Shown here piece by piece: positions 1 to 6,366 of a stretch of DNA of 13,844 nt. Source of the DNA: an uncultured Oscillospiraceae bacterium (GTDB lineage: Bacteria; Bacillota; Clostridia; Oscillospirales; Oscillospiraceae); the NCBI GenBank assembly GCA_910584835.1, contig CAJUEG010000067.1:1-13844 (forward strand). Direction: 5' to 3'. The position numbers and the translations under genes were made by a program. The stretch's first letter is position 1. Each line of letters starts with the position of its first letter. The notes under the pieces were generated by a model. It saw only the letters and a list, made by a program, of their open reading frames with translations. It searched no databases and had not been told where the DNA came from.

Positions 1-339
1 ATGATCGCCGCCGCCCAGTCCGGGGCCCTCACCCTGGACAAGCTGGAGGCCATGACCTGCGTGTGCTCCGTGGGGCTGGACATGATCGCCGTCCCCGGCG
101 ATACCACCGCCGCCACGCTGTCCGCCATCATCGCCGACGAGGCCGCCATCGGCATGGTGAACCAGAAGACCACCGCCGTGCGCCTCATCCCCGCCCCCGG
201 CAAGAAGGTGGGGGACGTGGTGGAGTTCGGCGGGCTGCTGGGCTCCGCCCCCGTGATGCCCTGCCACACCGGCAGCGCGGAGGACTTCGTGGCCCGGGGC
301 GGGCGGATACCCGCGCCGCTGCATAGTCTGAAAAACTGA
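1..339 (+). CDS. PFL/UPF0210 (DUF711) family protein, C-terminal fragment
   Basis: These are the last 112 residues of a protein that begins before the window, so the ATG at base 1 is probably an internal methionine. The family (UPF0210, also called PFL family or DUF711) is usually around 450 residues long. It is recognised here by the conserved run GLDMIAVPGDTTAATLSAII (residues 25-44), the following NQKTTAVRLIP (54-64), the FGGLLGSAPVMP stretch and the typical ending GGRIPAPLHSLKN. The family is widespread and often sits beside a small ACT-domain protein gene, but its biochemical role is not established, so none is claimed. The gene ends with TGA at 337-339 and is followed 27 bp later by a strong intrinsic terminator. 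It is convergent with the S41 lipoprotein genes. Confidence 0.88.
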   Translation: MIAAAQSGALTLDKLEAMTCVCSVGLDMIAVPGDTTAATLSAIIADEAAIGMVNQKTTAVRLIPAPGKKVGDVVEFGGLLGSAPVMPCHTGSAEDFVARGGRIPAPLHSLKN

Positions 340-365
340 AAAGTGCGGCGTGACAACGTAAAGGA

Positions 366-401
366 CAAGCCCCCCGGCAGCGCCGGGGGGCTTGTTTTTT
401 T
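366..401 (+). terminator. Intrinsic terminator of the UPF0210 gene, at a convergent gene end
   Basis: A perfect 13-bp stem pairs 366-378 with 382-394. It contains six C facing six G, has a 3-nt loop, and is followed on the plus strand by seven T (395-401). It lies 27 bp after the UPF0210 stop codon and touches the stop codon of the convergent S41 lipoprotein gene (400-402). Read on the minus strand the hairpin is followed only by a mixed CCTTTA-type tract, so it should end the plus transcript well and the minus transcript less efficiently. Confidence 0.92.
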
Positions 402-1869
402 ACTGCTCCGTATTCAGGCCGTAATACTCGATGAGCCGCTTCACCGCGTCCAGCGCCTTGGACGGCTCCACCCACAGGTCGGGGAGATAGCCCACGCCGT
501 CCCGGTTTTCGCCGGCGCCGTACAGCCCGAGGCCGGTGCCGAAGTAGCACTTCAGGCCGGAGTGGGGGAGAAAGAAGCGCCAATTATTGGGCGTGAGGGC
601 ACAGCCCGTGGTAGGCCCGCCCACAAAAAGGGTGTCCGCCGCCGTTTTGAAAATTTCAACCACCGACTCCCCCGAGGAGGCCACACCTTTGTCCTGTAGT
701 ACAAAAACAGGGCCCGTGCGCTCCACCCACACCCCGGTCTGTGAATAGACACGGTATGTACCCATGCGCTTGGCAGGGTAGAAATCGAATAGATGGCAAG
801 AGAGCTGGCTGTATCGGTAGGAAAAGGCCCCCGGGTATTGGGCCCGGTTTCCGGCCCATCCCTGGAACCAGTCCCTGACATAGCTGTCGTCACCGCCGCC
901 GTTTCCCCGCACATCGAAAATAAGGAGTGGGTTTTCGGTGTAATCTCCGCCGCAGGCGGCCAGCTTCTCAAGCATCTCGACCCGTTCAGGGACTATCGGA
1001 CCGGTGACATTGCTGCGGGCGGACATACTCCGGGAGATGAGGATGGGAACCCCCTCCCACTCCGACTCGTCAAAGATTTGCGCCTGCCCGTTTTTAGGGA
1101 GCCGCTTTGCCCACTGCCAGGCAAGCGTGTGCCCGTCCAGGGTGTCGGGCAGGTCATCTCCGTCATGGCTGATGGCGGCATACCACCAGCAGATTCGCCC
1201 GTCCGGGCCGATGGTGGGCTTGAGGTAGTCGGGGTTTTCCACCCCGTCCAGGCTGTCCAGGTAGACGCCCGGCACGTAGTACATATATTGCTGATGCGCT
1301 TCATTGATGGCGTAGTCGCCGATTCTGAAATGTCCGTCGTTTATGGCCGGGTAAAGGCGGCGGTACAGCACGTCGTTCAGGTCCTGTACCGTGGGATCCT
1401 CCATGGCGGCCAGCTCCTCCCGCACCGCGTCCCGGATGGGGAAAAACACGTCGTCCCCGCCGAAATAGTAATAGGCCCCGTAGGTGGTCTGGAGGAGAGT
1501 GAAGAAGGTGTCCGCGTCGGCCAGCAGGCCGTCCTTGGTCAGGTTCTCCTCCGGGCCGTGCTCCGTGGTGAGCCGCTCCATCTCCGCCTCGGTAAAGGTG
1601 CGGTTCTGCTCGTGGAAGTCCGGGGTGTAGGGGGAGATGTCCAGGGGTTCCTCCTGTGTGATAATTGCCTTCCGCGCGGCGTTCACCCCATCCAGGAATT
1701 CGCGGAAGTCCACCGGCTCCGGGGTGGGCGCGGGGGTGGGTTCCGGGGTGGGCGCGGGACTTGCCGCAGCCGGGGGGAGGGGCGCGGAGGCGGGAACCTC
1801 CGCCGCCGGGGCGCAGCCCGCCAGCAGGGCCAGGGCCAGGAGCAGGGACAGCAGGGCGCGTTTTTTCAT
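400..1869 (-). CDS. S41 family peptidase-like lipoprotein, downstream copy (A)
   Basis: A 489-residue exported lipoprotein. Residues 1-19 form a signal peptide (MKKR, hydrophobic core, lipobox L-A-G-C with Cys19 as the lipidation site). A Pro/Ala/Thr-rich linker (about 24-53, PTPEP-type repeats) follows. The S41 (tail-specific protease/tricorn/IRBP) fold is indicated by INDGHF (His180), LLIFDVRGNGGG (315-326) and ASSGE (397-401), whose Ser398 aligns with the family nucleophile (S-x-x-E). At +25, where CtpA/Tsp enzymes carry the general-base Lys, there is Cys423, so it resembles the tricorn/IRBP-like branch rather than Ctp proteases; activity and substrate are unknown. The start is set by the lipobox and an AGGTGA ribosome site 5 bp upstream. 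The reading frame stays open upstream to 2391, but that part lies antiparallel-frame over copy B and is not a lipoprotein N-terminus. No promoter is visible in the 65-bp gap to copy B, so cotranscription is likely. Confidence 0.85.
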   Translation of the reverse strand: MKKRALLSLLLALALLAGCAPAAEVPASAPLPPAAASPAPTPEPTPAPTPEPVDFREFLDGVNAARKAIITQEEPLDISPYTPDFHEQNRTFTEAEMERLTTEHGPEENLTKDGLLADADTFFTLLQTTYGAYYYFGGDDVFFPIRDAVREELAAMEDPTVQDLNDVLYRRLYPAINDGHFRIGDYAINEAHQQYMYYVPGVYLDSLDGVENPDYLKPTIGPDGRICWWYAAISHDGDDLPDTLDGHTLAWQWAKRLPKNGQAQIFDESEWEGVPILISRSMSARSNVTGPIVPERVEMLEKLAACGGDYTENPLLIFDVRGNGGGDDSYVRDWFQGWAGNRAQYPGAFSYRYSQLSCHLFDFYPAKRMGTYRVYSQTGVWVERTGPVFVLQDKGVASSGESVVEIFKTAADTLFVGGPTTGCALTPNNWRFFLPHSGLKCYFGTGLGLYGAGENRDGVGYLPDLWVEPSKALDAVKRLIEYYGLNTEQ

Positions 1870-1908
1870 CAAAATCACCTTTCTTTCTCGCTTGCGCCGG
1901 GGATGTCC
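1167..1908 (-). repeat. 742-bp perfect direct repeat, copy 1 (in lipoprotein gene A)
   Basis: Line-by-line comparison shows 1167-1908 identical to 2717-3458 at an offset of exactly 1550 bp. It covers 39 bp of leader including the ribosome site and the first 234 codons of the lipoprotein gene. The outside neighbours differ at once (1166 T versus 2716 C; 1909 G versus 3459 C). Confidence 0.97.
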
Positions 1909-1934
1909 GCCGGGATTTCTATGGGACTCGCTTT

Positions 1935-3419
1935 TTACCCCTCCGAATTCAACCCATAGTAGTCGATAAGCCGCTTCACCGCGTCCAGCGCCGTGGACGG
2001 CTCCACCCACAGGTCGGGGAGGTAGCCCACGCCGTCCCGGTTTTCGTTGGTCTCGTTGGAGATGAGGCCGGTGCCCATACCGCAGTGCAGGCCGGAGTGG
2101 GGAAGATAGAGGTCGATATTGTTGCCGGTAAGGAGACAGCCGCAGGTGGGGCCGCCCACTGTGATGGTATCGGCCGCCACATGGAAGCGAAGCACCACCG
2201 CCTCCCCCGCGGAGGCCGTCCCCTTGTCCTGGAGGACAAAAGCGGGGCCGGAGCGCTCCACCCACGCCCCGGTGGAGGAGCCGAAGGGGTAGAAGGGAGA
2301 GGGGCAGTATGTACCTATATGCTCTGGGGAGATGAAAGTATGGTGACGAAGGAAGAGCTGGCTGCATCGGAAAACAGTGGCGCCCCTGCACTCCCCCTTC
2401 CCGCCGGACCAGCCCTGGAACCAGCGGTAGCCATACTCATCCAGACCGCCGCCATTCATGCGCACGTCGAAAATGAGCAGGGGGCTGCCGGCATACTCTC
2501 CTCCGCAGGAGGCGAGGCGCTCCAGCGCCTTGAGATCGTCGGGGTCCCGGCTGCCGTTGACCCAGGAGGCGGACATGCGCCGGGAGATAAGGATAGGAAC
2601 CCCCTCCCACTCCGACTCGTCAAAGGCGAGGGCCTTCCGGTTCTGGGACAGCCTGCCTGCCCGCCGCCAGGCAAGGGTGTGCCCGTCCAATGCGGAGGGC
2701 AGATCACCGCCATCTCGGCTGATGGCGGCATACCACCAGCAGATTCGCCCGTCCGGGCCGATGGTGGGCTTGAGGTAGTCGGGGTTTTCCACCCCGTCCA
2801 GGCTGTCCAGGTAGACGCCCGGCACGTAGTACATATATTGCTGATGCGCTTCATTGATGGCGTAGTCGCCGATTCTGAAATGTCCGTCGTTTATGGCCGG
2901 GTAAAGGCGGCGGTACAGCACGTCGTTCAGGTCCTGTACCGTGGGATCCTCCATGGCGGCCAGCTCCTCCCGCACCGCGTCCCGGATGGGGAAAAACACG
3001 TCGTCCCCGCCGAAATAGTAATAGGCCCCGTAGGTGGTCTGGAGGAGAGTGAAGAAGGTGTCCGCGTCGGCCAGCAGGCCGTCCTTGGTCAGGTTCTCCT
3101 CCGGGCCGTGCTCCGTGGTGAGCCGCTCCATCTCCGCCTCGGTAAAGGTGCGGTTCTGCTCGTGGAAGTCCGGGGTGTAGGGGGAGATGTCCAGGGGTTC
3201 CTCCTGTGTGATAATTGCCTTCCGCGCGGCGTTCACCCCATCCAGGAATTCGCGGAAGTCCACCGGCTCCGGGGTGGGCGCGGGGGTGGGTTCCGGGGTG
3301 GGCGCGGGACTTGCCGCAGCCGGGGGGAGGGGCGCGGAGGCGGGAACCTCCGCCGCCGGGGCGCAGCCCGCCAGCAGGGCCAGGGCCAGGAGCAGGGACA
3401 GCAGGGCGCGTTTTTTCAT
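1935..3419 (-). CDS. S41 family peptidase-like lipoprotein, upstream copy (B)
   Basis: A 494-residue paralogue of copy A and first gene of the pair. Residues 1-234 are identical to copy A: signal peptide, lipobox Cys19, PTPEP linker and the INDGHF motif. Residues from 235 on differ heavily, with conserved islands: FDESEWEGVPILISR (266-280), LLIFDVRMNGGG (314-325), TASAGE (401-406, candidate nucleophile Ser403), NRDGVGYLPDLWVEPS near the C-terminus. Cys428 occupies the +25 position where Ctp/Tsp enzymes have Lys, as in copy A. The start codon has the same AGGTGA ribosome site as copy A because the 39-bp leader is part of the duplicated DNA. A sigma-A type promoter lies about 75 bp upstream. 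Expected location is the outer face of the cytoplasmic membrane. An S41 fold is well supported; proteolysis is inferred. Confidence 0.86.
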   Translation of the reverse strand: MKKRALLSLLLALALLAGCAPAAEVPASAPLPPAAASPAPTPEPTPAPTPEPVDFREFLDGVNAARKAIITQEEPLDISPYTPDFHEQNRTFTEAEMERLTTEHGPEENLTKDGLLADADTFFTLLQTTYGAYYYFGGDDVFFPIRDAVREELAAMEDPTVQDLNDVLYRRLYPAINDGHFRIGDYAINEAHQQYMYYVPGVYLDSLDGVENPDYLKPTIGPDGRICWWYAAISRDGGDLPSALDGHTLAWRRAGRLSQNRKALAFDESEWEGVPILISRRMSASWVNGSRDPDDLKALERLASCGGEYAGSPLLIFDVRMNGGGLDEYGYRWFQGWSGGKGECRGATVFRCSQLFLRHHTFISPEHIGTYCPSPFYPFGSSTGAWVERSGPAFVLQDKGTASAGEAVVLRFHVAADTITVGGPTCGCLLTGNNIDLYLPHSGLHCGMGTGLISNETNENRDGVGYLPDLWVEPSTALDAVKRLIDYYGLNSEG

Positions 3420-3458
3420 CAAAATCACCTTTCTTTCTCGCTTGCGCCGGGGATGTCC
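2717..3458 (-). repeat. 742-bp perfect direct repeat, copy 2 (in lipoprotein gene B)
   Basis: Second copy of the repeat, at the same position within lipoprotein gene B (leader plus codons 1-234). Beyond it the two genes are clearly homologous but diverged and differ by 15 nt in length over the remainder (stop codons are 1535 bp apart instead of 1550). Confidence 0.97.
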
Positions 3459-3495
3459 CCCGGAGGGAAAAGCATGTTCTAATATGCATTTGCAG

Positions 3496-3529
3496 ATTAT
3501 ATTATATATTTGATAGTATTGTAACACAA
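3496..3529 (-). promoter_or_regulatory. Probable sigma-A promoter of the S41 lipoprotein pair
   Basis: Read on the minus strand, TTGTGT (3524-3529) is followed after 17 bp by a perfect TATAAT (3501-3506); a second overlapping TATAAT sits at 3496-3501. The region is strikingly AT-rich compared with its surroundings. The leader to the start codon at 3419 would be about 75 nt. The -35 box is weak (TTG only). Confidence 0.7.
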
Positions 3530-3567
3530 TGACTGCCGCCGCGCAATAGGGCAATGGGCGGCGGCGT

Positions 3568-3597
3568 AAAAAAGCCCCCCGGAAATCCGGGGGGCTT
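3568..3597 (-). terminator. Intrinsic terminator of the VanW-DUF2461 operon
   Basis: A 12-bp perfect inverted repeat (3572-3583 with 3586-3597, six C facing six G) is followed on the minus strand by six T (3568-3573 read in reverse, partly inside the stem). It begins 4 bp after the DUF2461 stop codon. It also insulates the S41 lipoprotein promoter from the upstream operon. Confidence 0.9.
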
Positions 3598-3601
3598 CAT
3601 C

Positions 3602-4315
3602 TTACCTGTTGTCACGCTGCGCAGCCGCCTGCCCCGCCCTTTCTCTTGGGTCCGCGTCCGCCCAGAGGGTGGAAAAGTAGTCGTAATATGGCATGAGGAA
3701 GGAGAACCCCTCCACCAGCCGGTCCGCCAGGGCCGGGGTGTAGATCGCCTCGCTCAGCGCCTCCTCGTGGCCCACCGACAGGGACTTTTTATTGTACCAT
3801 CCCGCCAGCCGGGGCTCCCCGCAGGGTTTTTTCCGGCTGTACTCCGGGCCGTCCAGGGTGAATTCCTCCTGCCTGGCCAGCCTGTTGTGGAGCTTGAGCA
3901 GGGGTTTGGGGTCGGCGTCGATGCGGGCGCGGTGCTTTTCCATCACCGACGCCTGGGCGCACCAGAAGCCCATGCCGTAGCTCCAGCTCTCCGGGGCCAG
4001 CTCGAACCAGAACACCGGGTGGTCGCCGCCGGACTCGCTGCCGAACCGGAACAGGGACAGCCAGAGGTGGTCCTTATACGGCCCCCTGCCAAACAGCCGC
4101 CGGGCGTCCCGGTAGATGCGGGAGATCTTCAGGTTCAGCCCGCTCTTGGGGAAGCGGTCCAGCAGGGCGCCCTGCACCTGCCCGCCCAGCTCCCTCATGG
4201 GGGCGAGGAAATAGGTCTGGTAGTCGGACTTGTGGGCCTCAAACCAGCTCCGCTCGTTGTTGAAGCGGATGCCCCACATAAAGTCCACCGTCTCCTGGGA
4301 GAACCCCTCAAACAT
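3602..4315 (-). CDS. DUF2461 family protein (TIGR02453-like)
   Basis: A 237-residue protein of the DUF2461 family, usual length about 210-230. Visible hallmarks are the N-terminal FxxFSxETxxFMxxIRFNN segment with Asn19-Asn20 and Trp24-Phe25 (RSWFEAHKSDY), and the central motif SRIYRDARRLFGRGPYKDHL (65-84), matching the family pattern of an Arg-rich RIYRDxRF segment before PYKxH. No signal peptide or membrane helix is visible, so it should be cytoplasmic. No biochemical activity is established for the family. The ATG lies only 3 bp after the stop codon of the VanW gene, which indicates one operon and translational coupling. The Ala/Arg/Gln-rich C-terminal tail (about 222-237) looks unconserved. 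Confidence 0.85.
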   Translation of the reverse strand: MFEGFSQETVDFMWGIRFNNERSWFEAHKSDYQTYFLAPMRELGGQVQGALLDRFPKSGLNLKISRIYRDARRLFGRGPYKDHLWLSLFRFGSESGGDHPVFWFELAPESWSYGMGFWCAQASVMEKHRARIDADPKPLLKLHNRLARQEEFTLDGPEYSRKKPCGEPRLAGWYNKKSLSVGHEEALSEAIYTPALADRLVEGFSFLMPYYDYFSTLWADADPRERAGQAAAQRDNR

Positions 4316-4318
4316 GGC

Positions 4319-6169
4319 TCAGCCCTCCCATGGGTCCGTGAAGGGGTCATGGTCACCCTCCGGCGTACCCTCCGTGGTGGGGAGGGGGTCCACATAGGTG
4401 GGGAAGGTGGGCTCCGGCGGGAAGCTGGGGTCCAGGCTGGGGGTGGCCCAGGGGTCGATGGGGCCGGGGTCCATGCTGGGGCCTGGCCCCAGGGTGGGAA
4501 TGGGCTCAATGCTGGGCAGGACCTCTTGGGTGGGCTCAGCGCCGGGCTCCGCACCCGGGTCCACGGCGGAACCCCAGGGCCCCTCGTCGGCGGGATTGTA
4601 GAGGATTTTCTTGTCCCGCTTGGCGTACCGGCTGTAGTTTTCATAGGTGCGGGAGATCAGATTGTCGTTGGCGTCGTACACACAGCGGTACACGTCCACC
4701 TCGTAGCCGGTGTAGGGGGTCACGTCCACCTTGGTGGTGCCCCGCTCAATGGTCTCGTCCGGCTCGTAAACGGTGGTCCAGGGAGTGGAGGACAGGGTGT
4801 AGCGCTCGGTTTTCACATAGATGCCCTCGGGGTTGCTGCCGTAGAACTGGACGGTGAGCTTGCCCCAGGCGCCCCCCTCGGTGTAAGCCACGATCTTGAT
4901 GGGGAAGCCGGTGTTGTTGCGGAATTTGAAGTCCAGAGAGGGGTAGAAAATGGTGGCGTCCAGCCCATTGGGGATATAGCCGGTGGCAAAGGCGTGGCAG
5001 GCCCGCTTCACAATCTCCAGGTTGGAGTACACCGCGCAGTAGTACAGGGAGGAGGACACCTGGCAAACGCCGCCCCCGTCCATGGGGACGGTCTGGCCGC
5101 CCTGGTAGCCGGTGCTGGTCTTATAGCCGTTGCGGGCGCTGGGGTCGCCGATGGTGTCGATATAGGAGAACACCTCCCCGGGCTGGATGACCTTTCCGTT
5201 GCAGAATTCTGCGGCCCGGTTCACATTGAACGACCGATTGGCCACCCCGTCCATGTTGGTGGTGACGGAGGCCAGCAGATCCTTATAAAACATGGACTCG
5301 TCGGCGCTGGTGCCCGGCGGGGTAAACTCCAGGGGGATGGTGCAGCTCTCGCCGGGAGCGGTCTGATCCAGGATGGCCTGGGCCTCCTCGGCGTTGACGG
5401 ACCGGCCGATCACCGCCGGGGTGAGCTTCCCGTTCCCGTCCACCCCCGCGGCCCTGGGCTCCACATGGATCAGGTCATGGAGCGCCTGCCCGCTGAGCTC
5501 CGCCCCGGGCAGAGTCTCCGGCTCCACCCGCAGCTCGGTATCGCCCTGGGCCAGCGCCTTCTCCACCTCCGCAAGCAGGGCGTTGGCGTCCAGCTTCTGT
5601 CCGTCGGTGCCGGGGGTGACGGTGACCGATTCCTCCCCTATCTCGTAGGTGAAGTCCACCGGGGGCACATACAGCTCGTCGGCCACCACCTGCACCATCC
5701 GCCTGGCCTGCTCCTCCCCCTCGGGGGTGAAGGCCGCGGCGGACAGGGACAGGTCGGCAGGCTCATGGGCCAGCCCCAGCCACAGCGCGCCCAGCTTCCA
5801 GAAGGGGGTGTCCCGCTTGACGGCCATGCCCAGGCGCACCACCATCTCCGGGGAGCATTCCATCAGCTCGCCGGTAAGTTCCAGCCGCTTGCCGTCGCCG
5901 TAGAGAAGGGCGAGCCTGCGGTTGTCCAGCCGCTGGTCCATCTCCCGGCTGACCACGGCCAGGGCGTCCGCCTCAGTGAGCTTGCCCAGGTCGGCCACGG
6001 CTTCGCCCTTGTCGTCCACCGCCACCGCGCCGGGCAGCAGCTGCCCGTTATCCCGAACCCAGGCGCACAGGCCGAACCACCCGCCCGCAGCCACAGCCAG
6101 CAGAGCGGCCGCCGCAATGCCGGCAATCAGCGCCACGGGCACGCTTTTTTTGGGTGTGGATTCTTCCAT
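4319..6169 (-). CDS. VanW family protein, membrane-anchored, with Pro/Asp-rich C-terminal tail
   Basis: A 616-residue protein. A single N-terminal membrane helix (about 9-36) follows a short charged cytoplasmic start, placing the rest outside the cell. Residues about 60-280 resemble the alpha/beta modules that often precede VanW domains (PG_binding_4-like; tentative). The VanW core spans about 295-430: SVTTNMDGVANRSFNVNRAA (301-320), IQPGEVFSYIDTIG, GGGVCQVSSSLYYCAVYSNL (365-384) and LDFKFRNNTGFPIKI. A G5-like segment may follow (455-520). Residues 526-616 form a low-complexity Pro/Asp/Gly/Glu tail. VanW proteins are tied to the cell envelope and first known from vancomycin-resistance clusters, but no resistance genes are nearby and the function is unknown. 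The start at 6169 is preferred over an in-frame ATG at 6196: a strong AGGAGG lies 9 bp before it, inside the longer reading frame. Confidence 0.88.
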   Translation of the reverse strand: MEESTPKKSVPVALIAGIAAAALLAVAAGGWFGLCAWVRDNGQLLPGAVAVDDKGEAVADLGKLTEADALAVVSREMDQRLDNRRLALLYGDGKRLELTGELMECSPEMVVRLGMAVKRDTPFWKLGALWLGLAHEPADLSLSAAAFTPEGEEQARRMVQVVADELYVPPVDFTYEIGEESVTVTPGTDGQKLDANALLAEVEKALAQGDTELRVEPETLPGAELSGQALHDLIHVEPRAAGVDGNGKLTPAVIGRSVNAEEAQAILDQTAPGESCTIPLEFTPPGTSADESMFYKDLLASVTTNMDGVANRSFNVNRAAEFCNGKVIQPGEVFSYIDTIGDPSARNGYKTSTGYQGGQTVPMDGGGVCQVSSSLYYCAVYSNLEIVKRACHAFATGYIPNGLDATIFYPSLDFKFRNNTGFPIKIVAYTEGGAWGKLTVQFYGSNPEGIYVKTERYTLSSTPWTTVYEPDETIERGTTKVDVTPYTGYEVDVYRCVYDANDNLISRTYENYSRYAKRDKKILYNPADEGPWGSAVDPGAEPGAEPTQEVLPSIEPIPTLGPGPSMDPGPIDPWATPSLDPSFPPEPTFPTYVDPLPTTEGTPEGDHDPFTDPWEG

Positions 6170-6178
6170 ATGCCGCAA

Positions 6179-6184
6179 CCTCCT
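6179..6184 (-). promoter_or_regulatory. Ribosome-binding site that fixes the VanW start
   Basis: AGGAGG on the minus strand, 9 bp before the ATG at 6167-6169. It lies between the two candidate ATGs, so only the downstream one can use it. Confidence 0.85.
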
Positions 6185-6206
6185 ACCTGCAAACATAACT
6201 TTAGGT

Positions 6207-6235
6207 ATTGTACCACTTTATCCTGAATTGAGCAA
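6207..6235 (-). promoter_or_regulatory. Probable sigma-A promoter of the VanW-DUF2461 operon
   Basis: On the minus strand TTGCTC (6230-6235) is followed after 17 bp by TACAAT (6207-6212), five of six matches to the -10 consensus. The predicted start of transcription is near 6200, giving a leader of about 30 nt that holds the AGGAGG site. A perfect TTGACA further up (6269-6274) has no suitable -10 box at the right distance and was not chosen. Confidence 0.7.
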
Positions 6236-6312
6236 GGAAAAGTATGCAGAAAAAAGGTTACAATTTGGTGTCAATTCTATGGAAAAGTGTGGATATCTCC
6301 GCATTTTCAAAT

Positions 6313-6346
6313 AAAAACCGCCTATCAGCAGCGTGATAGGCGGTTT
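6313..6346 (-). terminator. Intrinsic terminator of fbp
   Basis: A perfect 13-bp stem (6315-6327 with 6334-6346, 6-nt loop) ends on the minus strand in five T that overlap the base of the stem. It lies 20 bp after the fbp stop codon and separates fbp from the VanW operon. Confidence 0.88.
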
Positions 6347-6366
6347 CGAGCCGTTTCGCGGACGGT

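Noticed and set aside
366..394. Efficient bidirectional terminator reading for both convergent genes
   Set aside because: Only the plus strand has a T run after the hairpin; the minus side has a mixed tract, so strong termination is claimed for the plus transcript only.
1870..2391. Upstream extension of lipoprotein gene A to 2391 (663 codons in all)
   Set aside because: The added residues are an off-frame reading of copy B and lack any conserved pattern. The internal ATG at 1869 begins a complete lipoprotein signal peptide with a ribosome site.
1665..3482. 605-codon plus-strand open frame spanning both lipoprotein genes
   Set aside because: Antisense frame; it also contains the repeat-encoded segment twice only because the DNA is duplicated.
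3420..3554. Upstream extension of lipoprotein gene B to 3554
   Set aside because: It would cross the predicted promoter and leader and put residues before a complete signal peptide.
3554..6226. 890-codon plus-strand open frame
   Set aside because: It lies opposite the DUF2461 and VanW genes, has Gly/Val/His/Leu-rich composition typical of the antisense frame of GC-rich genes, and starts inside a terminator.
6269..6274. Perfect TTGACA on the minus strand as the -35 of the VanW operon
   Set aside because: No -10-like hexamer lies 16-18 bp downstream; the TTGCTC/TACAAT pair nearer the gene has correct spacing.
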